Of a stretch of DNA of 64,000 nt, positions 55,526 through 64,000 are shown in pieces. This DNA comes from Mycolicibacterium tusciae JS617. GTDB taxonomy: Bacteria; Actinomycetota; Actinomycetes; Mycobacteriales; Mycobacteriaceae. The notes under the pieces are model-generated. The model made no database searches, was not told the DNA's origin, and saw only the letters and a list, made by a program, of their open reading frames with translations. Where the stretch lies: contig NZ_KI912270.1 in the NCBI RefSeq assembly GCF_000243415.2, forward strand, positions 372,001 to 436,000, written 5' to 3'. The position numbers were made by a program, and so were the translations under genes. Position 1 is the first letter of the stretch. Every line of letters begins with the position of its first letter.

Positions 55526-56686
55526 TCATGGCCCCTGATCCCAGCGATACGCCTCGAGCAACGGGTTACCGCCCGGTGGCGGCACGTTGTGGTTGCACGG
55601 GCTCGGCATCTGGCCGATGGTGCGGCCCCAGAACAACTCCATCCACGTCAGATTGCACTCGAACCGCGTCCCGGTGAAGAACCCTTGGTCGATACGGCTC
55701 AACGTCATATCGACGATCAACGACAGATTCGCGTAATCGCCCCGAATCCAGTTGGTCAGCGTCTCTTTCGGGAACGGGAACGTCGGCAGGAAGCTCAGCG
55801 CCCTGGTGAGCGCCGGACCCGCGTTGGCCAGCTGTTCAAGTGTCGGACCGAGGTCCTTGAGCTCTTGGACGAGGGCGTCTTTGGTCTGGTCGACCGAGTC
55901 AGCGGCCAGTGCACTGAACTTGCCCAGCTGCACGAGCGCCTCGGCGAGGTTGTTCCGCTGATCTTTCAGCACGGCAAGGGCATCGGGGATGGTGCGTAAT
56001 GCCTTGTCCACCACCGGCTTCTGCTCGGCGAATTGGCCGACCAGGTTGTTGATACCTTCGTTGGCGGCGATGATGTCGCCCTTTTGGTCGTTCACGTAGC
56101 CGATGAAGATGTCGAGCTGCTCGATCAGGCTGCGCAGGTCGGATTCGCGACCGGCCCACGCGGTACTGAACGCCTCGGTGATGTCCTGAACGTGGCCGAT
56201 ACCACCACCGTTGAGTATGAGCGCGACGGCGGCAAGCGTCTGCTCGGTGCTCGGGTACTTACTCGCCGACTCCAGTGGGATCAGCGAACCTTCGTGCAAT
56301 CTGCCCTCGGGCGCCGCTTCGGTCGGGGGCGCGAGTTCGATGTGCAGTGAACCCAGCAAGCTGGTCTGACCGAGCTTGGCCGTCGCGTTGGCGGGCAGCA
56401 CGACGTTTTCATTGAGTTCCATGGTGACAAGTGCGTTCCAGCCCTGCCGCTCGATCTTGGTCACGTTGCCGACCGTGACATCTGCGACCCGGACCCGGGA
56501 ATTCGGCTCGATGTTGTCGACGTCGGGCATCTGCGCCTGAATGGTGAATGCGCCGGGACCACGGCCCTCGACCCCAGGCAGCGGAACCGAGTTCAGCCCC
56601 TGCCAATCACCGCACCCCGACACCACCAGGCCCATCGCCAGCAGTCCCGCGCCTGCGCGCAATCGAATTCGTTGCCTACCCATCAT
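55526..56686 (-). CDS. mceE: Mce family lipoprotein MceE
   Basis: A 386-residue Mce lipoprotein. The signal peptide ends in the lipobox LVVSGC, so the mature protein is anchored at Cys. The MCE domain with FTIQAQMPDVDNIEPNSRVRVADVTVGNV follows. In every mce operon this position holds the LprK/LprN-type lipoprotein that tethers the complex. It overlaps mceD by 4 nt and ends one base before mceF. Confidence 0.92.
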   Translation of the reverse strand: MMGRQRIRLRAGAGLLAMGLVVSGCGDWQGLNSVPLPGVEGRGPGAFTIQAQMPDVDNIEPNSRVRVADVTVGNVTKIERQGWNALVTMELNENVVLPANATAKLGQTSLLGSLHIELAPPTEAAPEGRLHEGSLIPLESASKYPSTEQTLAAVALILNGGGIGHVQDITEAFSTAWAGRESDLRSLIEQLDIFIGYVNDQKGDIIAANEGINNLVGQFAEQKPVVDKALRTIPDALAVLKDQRNNLAEALVQLGKFSALAADSVDQTKDALVQELKDLGPTLEQLANAGPALTRALSFLPTFPFPKETLTNWIRGDYANLSLIVDMTLSRIDQGFFTGTRFECNLTWMELFWGRTIGQMPSPCNHNVPPPGGNPLLEAYRWDQGP

Positions 56687-58005
56687 CGTCCCGTCCCCTG
56701 CGGCACCATCAGGCCCTGCAGTCCGTCAGCGGGATTCGTGGCGACCACGGCCTCGGCAGGCAGCGGGGGCCCCGGGGGCGGCGGGGGCGCCGCACGATCG
56801 GGTGCGATGGGCGGCGGTGCGACCGGTGGCTGCGGCGGAATGTAATTGGGCCGCATCCACTCCTCGCTGTAAGTGATCTCGTTCGGCCTCGCCTGGGCGC
56901 CGATGAAGAGGTTCTGGCCGATCGGCGGGAAGTTGTATTGACGGTTCTTGATGATCGGCGCCAGGTACTGCACGCACAGCTTCGCCGACTGCTCGGCGTT
57001 CAGGCGCGACGCCGCCTGCACGGCACCGCAGAGGAAGCTGATCGGGTTGGCGAAGTTGTTCACCGCCAGGATGGCGCTGGCCCCGCCCTGCGCAGGCTGA
57101 TAGACGTTGACGTAGTTCTGGAATGTGTTGGGCGCCACGTGCAGGAACTGTTTGACGTCATCGAGACTGTCGTTGAGCGCCTGCGTCACACCGGCCAGCT
57201 TGTCGGATGTGGTGCCCAGCGTTTCGCGGTTGTCCGCCACGAAGGTCTGCACCTCACCGACCACCGCATTGAAGTCCCGCACGGCGTTGGCGACCTCATC
57301 GGGACTGTCGGCGAGCAGCCCGGTGACCGATGCCAGATTCTGGTTGAGCTGACGCATCAACGTCGTGCTGTCTTGCAGCGCCGACACGAGGATCGACAGG
57401 TTCTTGATGGTCGAGAAGATGTCGGTGCTCTTGTCGCCGAGGGCAGAAAAGGCTTGCGACAGCTTGATGACGGTGTCACGGATGTTGGCACCCTGGCCGC
57501 GCAGATTGTCCGCCGCGGTGTTGATGACCGAACCCAGCGGACTCGCCCCTCCGGGCTCCGTCGGCTGCAACTCCTTGGCAAGCCTTTCGAGCTGCTGACG
57601 CAGGGTGTCCCATTCGACCGGTACCACGGTGCGCTCACGCGGGATCACCGCGTCATCGGCCATCGTGGGACCGCCGGTGTACACCGGCGTCAGCTGGATG
57701 GCGCGGGAGGTCACCAGCGTCGGCGACAGGACCGCGGCGGCGGCGTCGGCAGGCACCTGGTACTTGCTGTCGTACCAGAACGAGATCTTGACGCGATCGG
57801 GCTGGGGCTCGATCTTGTTGATCCTCCCGACGTTCACACCCAGAATCCGGACGTCGTCACCCACATAGATGCCGTTGCTGTTCTCGAAGTACGCGACGAC
57901 GTTGGTGCGGTTGATGGTGTCGCTGGTCCGGAACAGCACCACCACGCCTGCGACAAGCAGTACGACGAGGCCGGCGGCGACCCAACTCTTGCGAACGCGA
58001 TTCAT
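56683..58005 (-). CDS. mceD: Mce family protein MceD
   Basis: A 440-residue MlaD-domain protein with an N-terminal membrane helix (WVAAGLVVLLVAGVVVLF) and the MCE domain around GIYVGDDVRILGVNVGRINKI. A long helical region follows (about 130-330) and a C-terminal Pro-rich segment (PPQPPVAPPP). It overlaps mceC and mceE by 4 nt each. Confidence 0.9.
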   Translation of the reverse strand: MNRVRKSWVAAGLVVLLVAGVVVLFRTSDTINRTNVVAYFENSNGIYVGDDVRILGVNVGRINKIEPQPDRVKISFWYDSKYQVPADAAAAVLSPTLVTSRAIQLTPVYTGGPTMADDAVIPRERTVVPVEWDTLRQQLERLAKELQPTEPGGASPLGSVINTAADNLRGQGANIRDTVIKLSQAFSALGDKSTDIFSTIKNLSILVSALQDSTTLMRQLNQNLASVTGLLADSPDEVANAVRDFNAVVGEVQTFVADNRETLGTTSDKLAGVTQALNDSLDDVKQFLHVAPNTFQNYVNVYQPAQGGASAILAVNNFANPISFLCGAVQAASRLNAEQSAKLCVQYLAPIIKNRQYNFPPIGQNLFIGAQARPNEITYSEEWMRPNYIPPQPPVAPPPIAPDRAAPPPPPGPPLPAEAVVATNPADGLQGLMVPQGTGR

Positions 58006-59357
58006 CGTCCCGCCTCCCCGGACACTGGCGGCGCCTCACCGGGCGCGGGAACCATCACCGGGCTCGGCGTCGGGACGGGGATGGACCCCAGACCCGGCGG
58101 TGCCACCGCGGGCGGCCCAGGCGGAGGTCCGCCCGGCGGCGGCGCGGGAAGTGGTGGGCGATAGGGGTAGCAGCCGGTAGGGCCGGGCAGCGGCAGGCCA
58201 GGCGGACCGCACCCTTGATCACCGAGATTGCCGGTAATGGCGTCGGGCAGATGAAGATTCGGATCGCCACCCTGGCCCGTGCGCGGATACGGCACCGGCA
58301 TCGCGGGCACAGCCGGTGTGCCGACCGGTGCGTCGGTGCGCTCCGATGGCAGCAGGACGTTGGGATCGAGCCCGAGGTCGGAGAACGCCACGTCGATGAA
58401 CGGCTGCAGGAACTGACCCGGCAGCAGATTGGCGATGTAGTTCTTGAAGAACGGCCCCGACGAAACGGACTCCCCCAGCGACATCGCGTAGGAGCTCAGC
58501 AGTTTCAGCCCCTTCTGCAGCCGCTCCTTGCGGTTGTCGAGAATGGTCAGCACGCCGTTGAGCTTCTCGATCGCGGGCCTCATCGTGTCGCGGTTCTCGC
58601 CGATGAAACCCTGTAGCTGCTGGCTCAGCGCCGAGATGCTGCCCGAAATCTGATCGACTGCGGCGCTTTGGTTTTCCAGCTCGGCCAGCAGCGCATTGGT
58701 GTCAGCGACAAGGCTGACGACCTGGTCGCTGCGCTCGGCCAGCACGGCTGTCGACTTGTTGGCGTTGGTGAGCAGTTCGCGCAACTCCGCGTCACGCTCG
58801 TTGAGAGTCTCCGAGAATCGGGCGACGCCCTCGACAGCTACCCGGAGTTCGGGTGGGGTCTCGGAGAACGTATCCGCCACCACCCGCAACGAATCGGAAA
58901 GCTGGGTGGTGTTCAGGCCGCTGATCGTGGTCGCCAGTTCGCCGAGTGCGTCGGGCAACTGATACGGCGACGTTGTGCGCTCGCGCGGGATCGTGCCCTC
59001 CTGGCGGCCGTCGCCGCGTGACATGACCTCGAGGATCTTCGTGCCCAACAAGCCCTTGGTCTTGATCGCCGCCTCGGTCCGATCCCCGATGGCGATGTCG
59101 TCGTCGATGGTGAACTTGACCAGCACCTGCGGCCCGTCCAGTTCGATCGACTCGACCTTGCCGACTTGGAACCCCGAAACCTGCACGCCCGCACCGGTTG
59201 TCAGTCCGCCGGCTTCGGCGAAATGGGCCGAGTACTCCTTTGTCTGGTTGATAAACGGAATCTTGTCGTATTCCAGCGCGACCAGCACGATCACCGCGGT
59301 CAGGCCGAGGCCGATAGCGCCAAGGACGAGCGGGCTGCGCTCTGAGAACGGCTTCAT
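58002..59357 (-). CDS. mceC: Mce family protein MceC
   Basis: A 451-residue MlaD-domain protein. The N-terminal helix (LVLGAIGLGLTAVIVLVALEY) is followed by AHFAEAGGLTTGAGVQVSGFQVGKVESIEL. A long helical region then precedes a Pro/Gly-rich tail of about 110 residues (residues 340-451), including a run of PPP motifs. ATG 59357 overlaps the mceB stop as ATGA; an upstream in-frame start at 59369 is less likely. Confidence 0.9.
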   Translation of the reverse strand: MKPFSERSPLVLGAIGLGLTAVIVLVALEYDKIPFINQTKEYSAHFAEAGGLTTGAGVQVSGFQVGKVESIELDGPQVLVKFTIDDDIAIGDRTEAAIKTKGLLGTKILEVMSRGDGRQEGTIPRERTTSPYQLPDALGELATTISGLNTTQLSDSLRVVADTFSETPPELRVAVEGVARFSETLNERDAELRELLTNANKSTAVLAERSDQVVSLVADTNALLAELENQSAAVDQISGSISALSQQLQGFIGENRDTMRPAIEKLNGVLTILDNRKERLQKGLKLLSSYAMSLGESVSSGPFFKNYIANLLPGQFLQPFIDVAFSDLGLDPNVLLPSERTDAPVGTPAVPAMPVPYPRTGQGGDPNLHLPDAITGNLGDQGCGPPGLPLPGPTGCYPYRPPLPAPPPGGPPPGPPAVAPPGLGSIPVPTPSPVMVPAPGEAPPVSGEAGR

Positions 59358-60385
59358 CGCGGCGCACACCTCCCCGTCGGCTGTCCAGCGATCTTCACGT
59401 ACACCGGCTGACCACCCTTACCGTTGAGCTTGAGGATGATGTCGCACAGGTAGAACGAGAAGAAGTCGCCGTAGATACCTTGTCGGCTCAACGCCTGATA
59501 GGCATCGGGAAGCGTGTTGAGCAGGTTGTCGAAGTAGTCGGCGTCGGCCACCACGATCCCCGCCGCCCGGTCGGTCTCCTGGATCGTCTTGGCGAACGGC
59601 GGCCTCGCCTGCGCCAATAGATCCGCGACACTGCCCGCCGCCGCGTTCGCATAGGCGACCCCGTTGGCGATGTCGGTCCTGCGCGCCGCAAGTCCCTTCA
59701 CCAGTTCCGACAGTGAGTCGACCGCCTTTGAGAACTGTTCGCTCTGGCCGCCAAGGGAACCGAGCACGGTGTTCAGGTTGACGATGACCTCCCCGATCAA
59801 TTGATCGCGGTCGGCCAGTGTGTTGGTCAGCGCCGCGGTCTGCGTCAGAAATGAGCCGATGGTCGCGCCCTGTCCCTCGAAGGCGGCAATCAGCTGTCCG
59901 GACAACGCATTGACCTGATCGGGATCCAGGGCGGAGAACAGCGGCCGGAACCCGCCGATCAGTGCGTCGAGGTCCAGCGCGGGCGAGGTCCGGGCCAGCG
60001 GAATCGTGCCACCCGGGTTGACCTTCGTGGTGCCCCCGGCGCCCTCGACCAACGAGAGGTAGCGGCCGCCGATCAGATCGTCGTAGCGAATCACCGCCCG
60101 ATTGCCGTCGGTGAGCACGACCGAGTTGTCGGCGGTGAACTCGACAAGTGCGGTCGTATCCGGCTGGATCGAGATGTTCTCGACCTGCCCGACCTCCACG
60201 CCCGCGATGCGGACGAAGTCGCCAGTCTCCAGCCCCGTCACATTGACGAATTCGGCCTTGTAGGTATTGGACTTCTCGCCGAAGCGCAACTGCCCGAACA
60301 CCGCATACAACGCGAATACACCCACCAGACACACGGCCAGGAAGATGCCGAGACGCACGGCTGCGCTTTTCCAGCTGGCGGTCAT
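59354..60385 (-). CDS. mceB: Mce family protein MceB
   Basis: A 343-residue MlaD-domain protein without a long tail. The helix LGIFLAVCLVGVFALYAVFGQL is followed by YKAEFVNVTGLETGDFVRIAGVEVGQVENI, and the end is QPVYVKIAGQPTGRC. ATG 60385 was chosen: the open frame extends to 61015, but that part is antiparallel to no homologous sequence and overlaps mceA. A 49-bp gap separates it from mceA. Confidence 0.9.
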   Translation of the reverse strand: MTASWKSAAVRLGIFLAVCLVGVFALYAVFGQLRFGEKSNTYKAEFVNVTGLETGDFVRIAGVEVGQVENISIQPDTTALVEFTADNSVVLTDGNRAVIRYDDLIGGRYLSLVEGAGGTTKVNPGGTIPLARTSPALDLDALIGGFRPLFSALDPDQVNALSGQLIAAFEGQGATIGSFLTQTAALTNTLADRDQLIGEVIVNLNTVLGSLGGQSEQFSKAVDSLSELVKGLAARRTDIANGVAYANAAAGSVADLLAQARPPFAKTIQETDRAAGIVVADADYFDNLLNTLPDAYQALSRQGIYGDFFSFYLCDIILKLNGKGGQPVYVKIAGQPTGRCAPR

Positions 60386-60434
60386 AGTGGCATTCCTTTC
60401 TGGTCGAAGGGTCTGAAGCGGTCGGCCGCGAAAA

Positions 60435-61892
60435 TCACGGCCCTGGGGCTGCGAAGTGCGGCAGCGGAACCGGCGGCAGCGGCGTCGGTTGTTGGAATGC
60501 GGGCGCCTGCACCACGAACGGCTCCGATCCCGGCGTCGGACCCGGATCTCGCGGCGCTCCCGGCGGAGGTGCCGGTGGCAGTCCCGGCCACAACGGCGTT
60601 CCGTCCGGTGCGTACATCGGTGCGCCGTAGGCCGGGGCACCCGGATACGGGACCGGCCCGATCGCGGGCCCTCCGAACAGGTTTCGGATACTCGGCGGCT
60701 CGGGCACCGCGCGGGTAACCGGCAGGTAGTTGACGTAACCGGGGAAGCCGATGCCCGGGTTGGGGCGCCAGTCCACTCCGGTGCCGAAGCCGGTGTTCGT
60801 GACGAGCTGGCGCACCGGCCAGTTGTCCTTGACCACGGGCAGCGACCCGCAGCCCGGCTTGCCGCCGGGACCGCCCTTGGCGCCGATGATGGGCAGGTGC
60901 CGCGGGAAGCTGTACGGGTCGTCACCGAGGGCGAGACCGGCGTCGAGGATGATCGATCGCCCGTTGCCGCCAGGCGCTTCGTACCCTCCGTGGTCGAGTA
61001 GGTACTTGGCGCCAACCAGTAGGCAGGTGTAGGACGGGTTGTACTTGTACAGCAGGTTCGTGGTCGGCTCGAGCACGTTGATCGCCTTGATCAGATTGGC
61101 CTGACTGGGCGCGAGCAGGCTGATGCCGCTGTTGGAGAGCCCAATTGTGCCGAGCAGCAACGCATCCAGAGCATCCGCGTGCTTGGTCACCGTTTCACTG
61201 GTGGTGCTGGCCGCGTTGAGCGTCGCGAGAATGTCTTGTGCTGCAACGCTGTAGGTATCACTGAAGTCTCGAAGCGCCTGCCAGTCGGCGCGCACGGTCT
61301 CGCTGCGCGGATTGAGCGCGAGGAACACCTGATTGGCGTCGGTGGTCGCCGCACCGATCCGCTCGCCCTTACCGCGGACGCCCTCGGCGAGCGCCGAGAG
61401 CACACTGTTGAGCTTGGCCGGGTCGATCTTGTCGAGTACGCCGACCACGTTCTCGAACACCGTGTTGACTTCGACGCTGACATTGCGGGACACCAGGACT
61501 TGGCCCGCCTTCAGGCGCTGCGAGCTGGGGTCGCTCGGGTAGACGAGGTCGACGAACTTGGCGCCGAACACCGTCGTGGCGCGGATCTGCGCCTCGACAT
61601 TCGCCGGGATGTGCTCGATCTGATCCGGGTAGATCTCGAGCTTGAGTTTCACCGGCTCGGTGCCGCCTTCGATCGCGGCGACCCGTCCGACCTGAACACC
61701 ACGCAGCTTGACCTTGGCGTCGCTCTCCATCATGAGGCCGGACCGCTCAGAAGTCAGGGTGACCGGCACGAACTTCTTCAACGAGCCCGTGAACAATGCC
61801 TGCGTCAGCCAGATGGCGGCGATCACGAACAGCAGCAGGATCAGCGTCCACCAGCCGGGGTGCAGCCCCTCGTCGTCTCTCACGTCAGCCAT
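60435..61892 (-). CDS. mceA: Mce family protein MceA
   Basis: A 485-residue MlaD-domain protein, first of the six. An N-terminal helix (LILLLFVIAAIWLTQALF) leads into the MCE domain (KFVPVTLTSERSGLMMESDAKVKLRGVQVGRVAAIEGG). A Cholesterol-uptake-porter-type helical domain follows. The tail of about 90 residues is Pro/Gly-rich (GTPLWPGLPPAPPPG). Which of the known mce operons it corresponds to could not be decided by eye. Confidence 0.9.
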   Translation of the reverse strand: MADVRDDEGLHPGWWTLILLLFVIAAIWLTQALFTGSLKKFVPVTLTSERSGLMMESDAKVKLRGVQVGRVAAIEGGTEPVKLKLEIYPDQIEHIPANVEAQIRATTVFGAKFVDLVYPSDPSSQRLKAGQVLVSRNVSVEVNTVFENVVGVLDKIDPAKLNSVLSALAEGVRGKGERIGAATTDANQVFLALNPRSETVRADWQALRDFSDTYSVAAQDILATLNAASTTSETVTKHADALDALLLGTIGLSNSGISLLAPSQANLIKAINVLEPTTNLLYKYNPSYTCLLVGAKYLLDHGGYEAPGGNGRSIILDAGLALGDDPYSFPRHLPIIGAKGGPGGKPGCGSLPVVKDNWPVRQLVTNTGFGTGVDWRPNPGIGFPGYVNYLPVTRAVPEPPSIRNLFGGPAIGPVPYPGAPAYGAPMYAPDGTPLWPGLPPAPPPGAPRDPGPTPGSEPFVVQAPAFQQPTPLPPVPLPHFAAPGP

Positions 61893-61895
61893 GCG

Positions 61896-62771
61896 TCATC
61901 CAGCCAGATTGAAGTTGCCGGATTGCCCGTAAACGGCGAGCGAGATCATCATGACCACGAACGCCGCGACGATCAGCGAGGTTCGCACCGCACGGCCAAC
62001 AGCCTCCCCCACCCCGGCGGGCCCGCCACTTGCCGTGAAGCCGTAATAGGTGTGGATCAGCATGATCACCACCGCCATCGCGATGCTCTGAACAAACGAC
62101 CAGACGAGGTCGGTGGGATTCAGGAACGTCCTGAAGTAGTGGTCGTAGACGCCGGTCGACTGACCGTAGATGACGGTGGTGCCGAATTTCGCGGCCCAGA
62201 ACGACGCCAGGACGCCGACGCAGTACAGCGGGATCACCACGATGAGGCCGGCGATCACACGGGTCGAGGCGAGGTAGGCGACGCTGCGGATGCCCATCAC
62301 CTCGAGTGCGTCGATCTCCTCGTTGATCCGCATGGCGCCCAGTTGTGCCGTGGCGCCGGCACCGATGGTTGCCGCCAACGCGATGGCCGTCGTCGCCGGC
62401 GCAATCAGGCGGACGTTGAAGAAGGCCGACGCGAAGCCGGTCAGCGCTTCGACGCCGATTTCGGAGAAGTCGCTGTAGCCCTGCACCGCCACCAACGCGC
62501 CGGTGGTCACGGTTAGGAACCCGACGATCGCGACCGTTCCGCCGATCACCACCAGAGCGCCGGTACCCAGCCCCATCTGAGCGATGATTCGCATCAGTTC
62601 TATCCGGTAGTGGGTGAAGACGTAGCCGATGCTGCGCAGCGTCTTGCCGTAGAACTTCGTCTGCATGCCGACTTGATTCCAGGCTCCGGTCCAGCCGTCG
62701 AGCCTCTTCGCCAAGCGCGGGAACCGCCGGTCAATTGGCCGGCGGCGCCTTTCCATCGGGGGGCTGCTCAC
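61896..62771 (-). CDS. yrbEB: YrbE-family Mce permease, B subunit
   Basis: A 291-residue MlaE/YrbE permease with about five membrane helices. The conserved stretch ATIGAGATAQLGAMRINEEIDALEVMGI is the EQ-loop region that contacts the ATPase, and YYGFTASGGPAGVGEAVGRAVR is the family end. The longer, basic N-terminus (PMERRRRPIDRRFPRLAKR) is typical for the B subunit. It overlaps yrbEA by 4 nt and ends 3 bp before mceA. Confidence 0.92.
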   Translation of the reverse strand: MSSPPMERRRRPIDRRFPRLAKRLDGWTGAWNQVGMQTKFYGKTLRSIGYVFTHYRIELMRIIAQMGLGTGALVVIGGTVAIVGFLTVTTGALVAVQGYSDFSEIGVEALTGFASAFFNVRLIAPATTAIALAATIGAGATAQLGAMRINEEIDALEVMGIRSVAYLASTRVIAGLIVVIPLYCVGVLASFWAAKFGTTVIYGQSTGVYDHYFRTFLNPTDLVWSFVQSIAMAVVIMLIHTYYGFTASGGPAGVGEAVGRAVRTSLIVAAFVVMMISLAVYGQSGNFNLAG

Positions 62772-63535
62772 ATCGTCACCTGCACTGCCACCGCCGTCGC
62801 GACGACGTTGATCGCGAACAGCGCCATGAAAGTGAAGACCACTGTCTCGTTGACCGCGTTGCCGACGCCTGCCGGGCCGCCACCGACGGAAATGCCTTTG
62901 TAGCAGGCGATCAGACCGGCTGAAAGCCCGAACAGCGCAGCTTTTATCAACGCGATCGTGACGTCGAGAGCCCCGATGATCAGGGTCAGGCCGGCCGCGA
63001 ACGCACCCGCCGATACGTGCTGGATGTAGACGCAGAAGAAATAGGCGCCCGCGAGTCCGACGAGGATCACCGTCGCGGACAGCGCCAGCGACACCAAGGT
63101 CGCGGCCAGCACGCGCGGGACCACCAGCGCCTGGATCGGATCGACGCCCATCACCCGGAGCGCGTCGAGTTCCTCACGAATGGTTCTGGCACCGAGGTCG
63201 GCGCACATGGCGGTGGCTCCCGCGCCGGCGACCACCAACACCGTCACGATCGGCCCGATCTGGCGCACCGTGCCGAGGGCGGCACCGGTGCCGGAGAAGT
63301 CGGCGGCACCGAACTCTCTGAGCAGGATGTTGAAGGTGAATGTCAGCAGCACGGTGTAGGGGATGGTCAACATCAGCGTCGGCACGATCGAGACCCGCGC
63401 GACGAACCACGCCTGGATGATGAATTCGCGCCATGCGAAAGGCGGCCTGACCATCGCGACCAAGGTGTCGAGCGCCATCCCGTAAAAACCGCCGACAGCG
63501 CGGACCGGCTTGGTCAGGACATCGGAAGCGACCAC
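62768..63535 (-). CDS. yrbEA: YrbE-family Mce permease, A subunit
   Basis: A 255-residue MlaE/YrbE permease, first gene of the mce operon. AGAGATAMCADLGARTIREELDALRVMGVDPIQ is the coupling region and CYKGISVGGGPAGVGNAVNETVVFTF the C-terminal signature. With the B subunit and MceG ATPase (encoded elsewhere) it powers lipid import. GTG 63535. The 192 bp between it and the upstream PhnB-like gene holds the operon promoter; no regulator binding site was recognised. Confidence 0.92.
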   Translation of the reverse strand: MVASDVLTKPVRAVGGFYGMALDTLVAMVRPPFAWREFIIQAWFVARVSIVPTLMLTIPYTVLLTFTFNILLREFGAADFSGTGAALGTVRQIGPIVTVLVVAGAGATAMCADLGARTIREELDALRVMGVDPIQALVVPRVLAATLVSLALSATVILVGLAGAYFFCVYIQHVSAGAFAAGLTLIIGALDVTIALIKAALFGLSAGLIACYKGISVGGGPAGVGNAVNETVVFTFMALFAINVVATAVAVQVTM

Positions 63536-63727
63536 CTGCTACTTCCTTCCGCCTAAACAGATCCCCCGGCTCCACCTGTGCTGTGGATTACCGCAGAGCA
63601 CACGGACGCCGCAGACCGTAACATCACGGATTCCCAGACGCGCAACAGGACCGTGTGAGAGTCGTGGTTCCCCGCCGAAAGCCATACGAAAGGCTACTTC
63701 CGGGGAGCTATTTAGATGCAATAACCG

Positions 63728-64000
63728 TCAAATACGGACGGCTTCCTCCAATTCGGCGATAACGATCTTTCGCATGGCTAGCATCGCGTTGTTTGCCGCG
63801 GCGGCCCGTACGGGGTCGGGGTCGGCGAGCAGCTCATAGAGCCGGTCGGGCACGACCTGCCAGCTCAGGCCGAATCGGTCCTTGAGCCAGCCGCACTGCG
63901 ACTCCTCGCCCCCGTCGAGCAACCGCTCCCAGTAATAGTCGACCTCCGCCTGGTCCTTGCAGCGGATTTCGAAAGACACCGCCTCGGAGAACGGGAACTG
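63728..64000 (-). CDS. VOC/PhnB-like protein, N-terminus beyond window
   Basis: Only the C-terminal 90 residues are visible, ending in AMRKIVIAELEEAVRI. The sequence SFEIRCKDQAEVDYYWERLLDGGEESQCGWLKDRFGLSWQVVP is the PhnB-type half of the glyoxalase/bleomycin-resistance (VOC) fold, often called 3-demethylubiquinone methyltransferase-like. The frame stays open to the window edge, so the start is outside. It is on the same strand as the mce operon and lies 192 bp upstream of its first gene. Confidence 0.85.
   Translation of the reverse strand, partial: QFPFSEAVSFEIRCKDQAEVDYYWERLLDGGEESQCGWLKDRFGLSWQVVPDRLYELLADPDPVRAAAANNAMLAMRKIVIAELEEAVRI

Noticed and set aside
59354..61015. 553-aa version of MceB with a 210-residue N-terminal extension
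   Set aside because: The extension is read out of frame across mceA and is Arg/Ser-rich without MCE features; ATG 60385 gives the normal start.

Overview
This window is chromosomal DNA from a high-GC actinobacterium, almost certainly a Mycobacterium/Mycolicibacterium. The evidence is an mce operon (two YrbE permeases, MceA-F, two Mce-associated proteins), an MmpL transporter, an Rv1155-type F420-binding protein, an alpha-methylacyl-CoA racemase, several FadE/EchA/thiolase genes, a 13E12-type HNH gene and frequent GTG starts with 4-nt gene overlaps. From memory, the block from about 1.5 to 21.6 kb follows, inverted, the M. tuberculosis order Rv1156-Rv1155-Rv1153c-Rv1152-Rv1151c-(Rv1147-Rv1145)-Rv1144-Rv1143-Rv1142c. 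That was not checked by alignment. No tRNA, rRNA, CRISPR array, prophage or intact insertion sequence was seen.

Layout. 0-2.1 kb: end of an unidentified gene, a DUF1059-like protein, a nitroreductase, a truncated resolvase-domain protein and an HhH-GPD protein. 2.1-8.3 kb: a LytS/LytTR two-component pair fused by overlaps to a small membrane protein and a sodium/solute symporter, then a second DUF485-symporter pair. 8.4-14.1 kb: DUF5302 protein, F420-binding PPOX protein, two paralogous methyltransferases around a DUF1697 gene, a GntR regulator, sirtuin cobB, and a DUF559 nuclease-like gene framed by a perfect 60-bp palindromic direct repeat. 13.5-17.1 kb: an mmpL-tetR-methyltransferase operon with a perfect operator. 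17.6-21.6 kb: racemase, SDR and nitronate monooxygenase-like genes. The last two are joined by six overlapping mini-ORFs made of a 32-bp tandem repeat. A racemase-divergent crotonase follows.

21.7-26.3 kb holds an MFS transporter, a CPBP protease, an NAD-binding protein, a gamma-carbonic anhydrase and a fasciclin protein. 26.3-40.4 kb looks like one catabolic regulon for an unidentified amine. It has a Rieske oxygenase, a complete PotABCD-like importer, a class-III aminotransferase, two FAD oxidoreductases, an ADP-forming acyl-CoA synthetase, a cupin, an acyl-CoA dehydrogenase and a TetR regulator. A shared 16-bp inverted repeat occurs in all three divergent promoter regions.

40.4-44.5 kb is a beta-oxidation operon (thiolase, crotonase and an acyl-CoA dehydrogenase interrupted by one in-frame amber codon) with a divergent FadR-type regulator. 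44.5-50.4 kb carries DUF3556 and DoxX membrane proteins, an SDR and TetR pair whose start codons overlap, the HNH gene and a small protein with two DivIVA-like motifs. 50.4-63.5 kb is a degenerate WS/DGAT-like gene and a complete mce operon running on the minus strand, ending in an epoxide-hydrolase-like gene. The window closes inside a PhnB/VOC-type gene.
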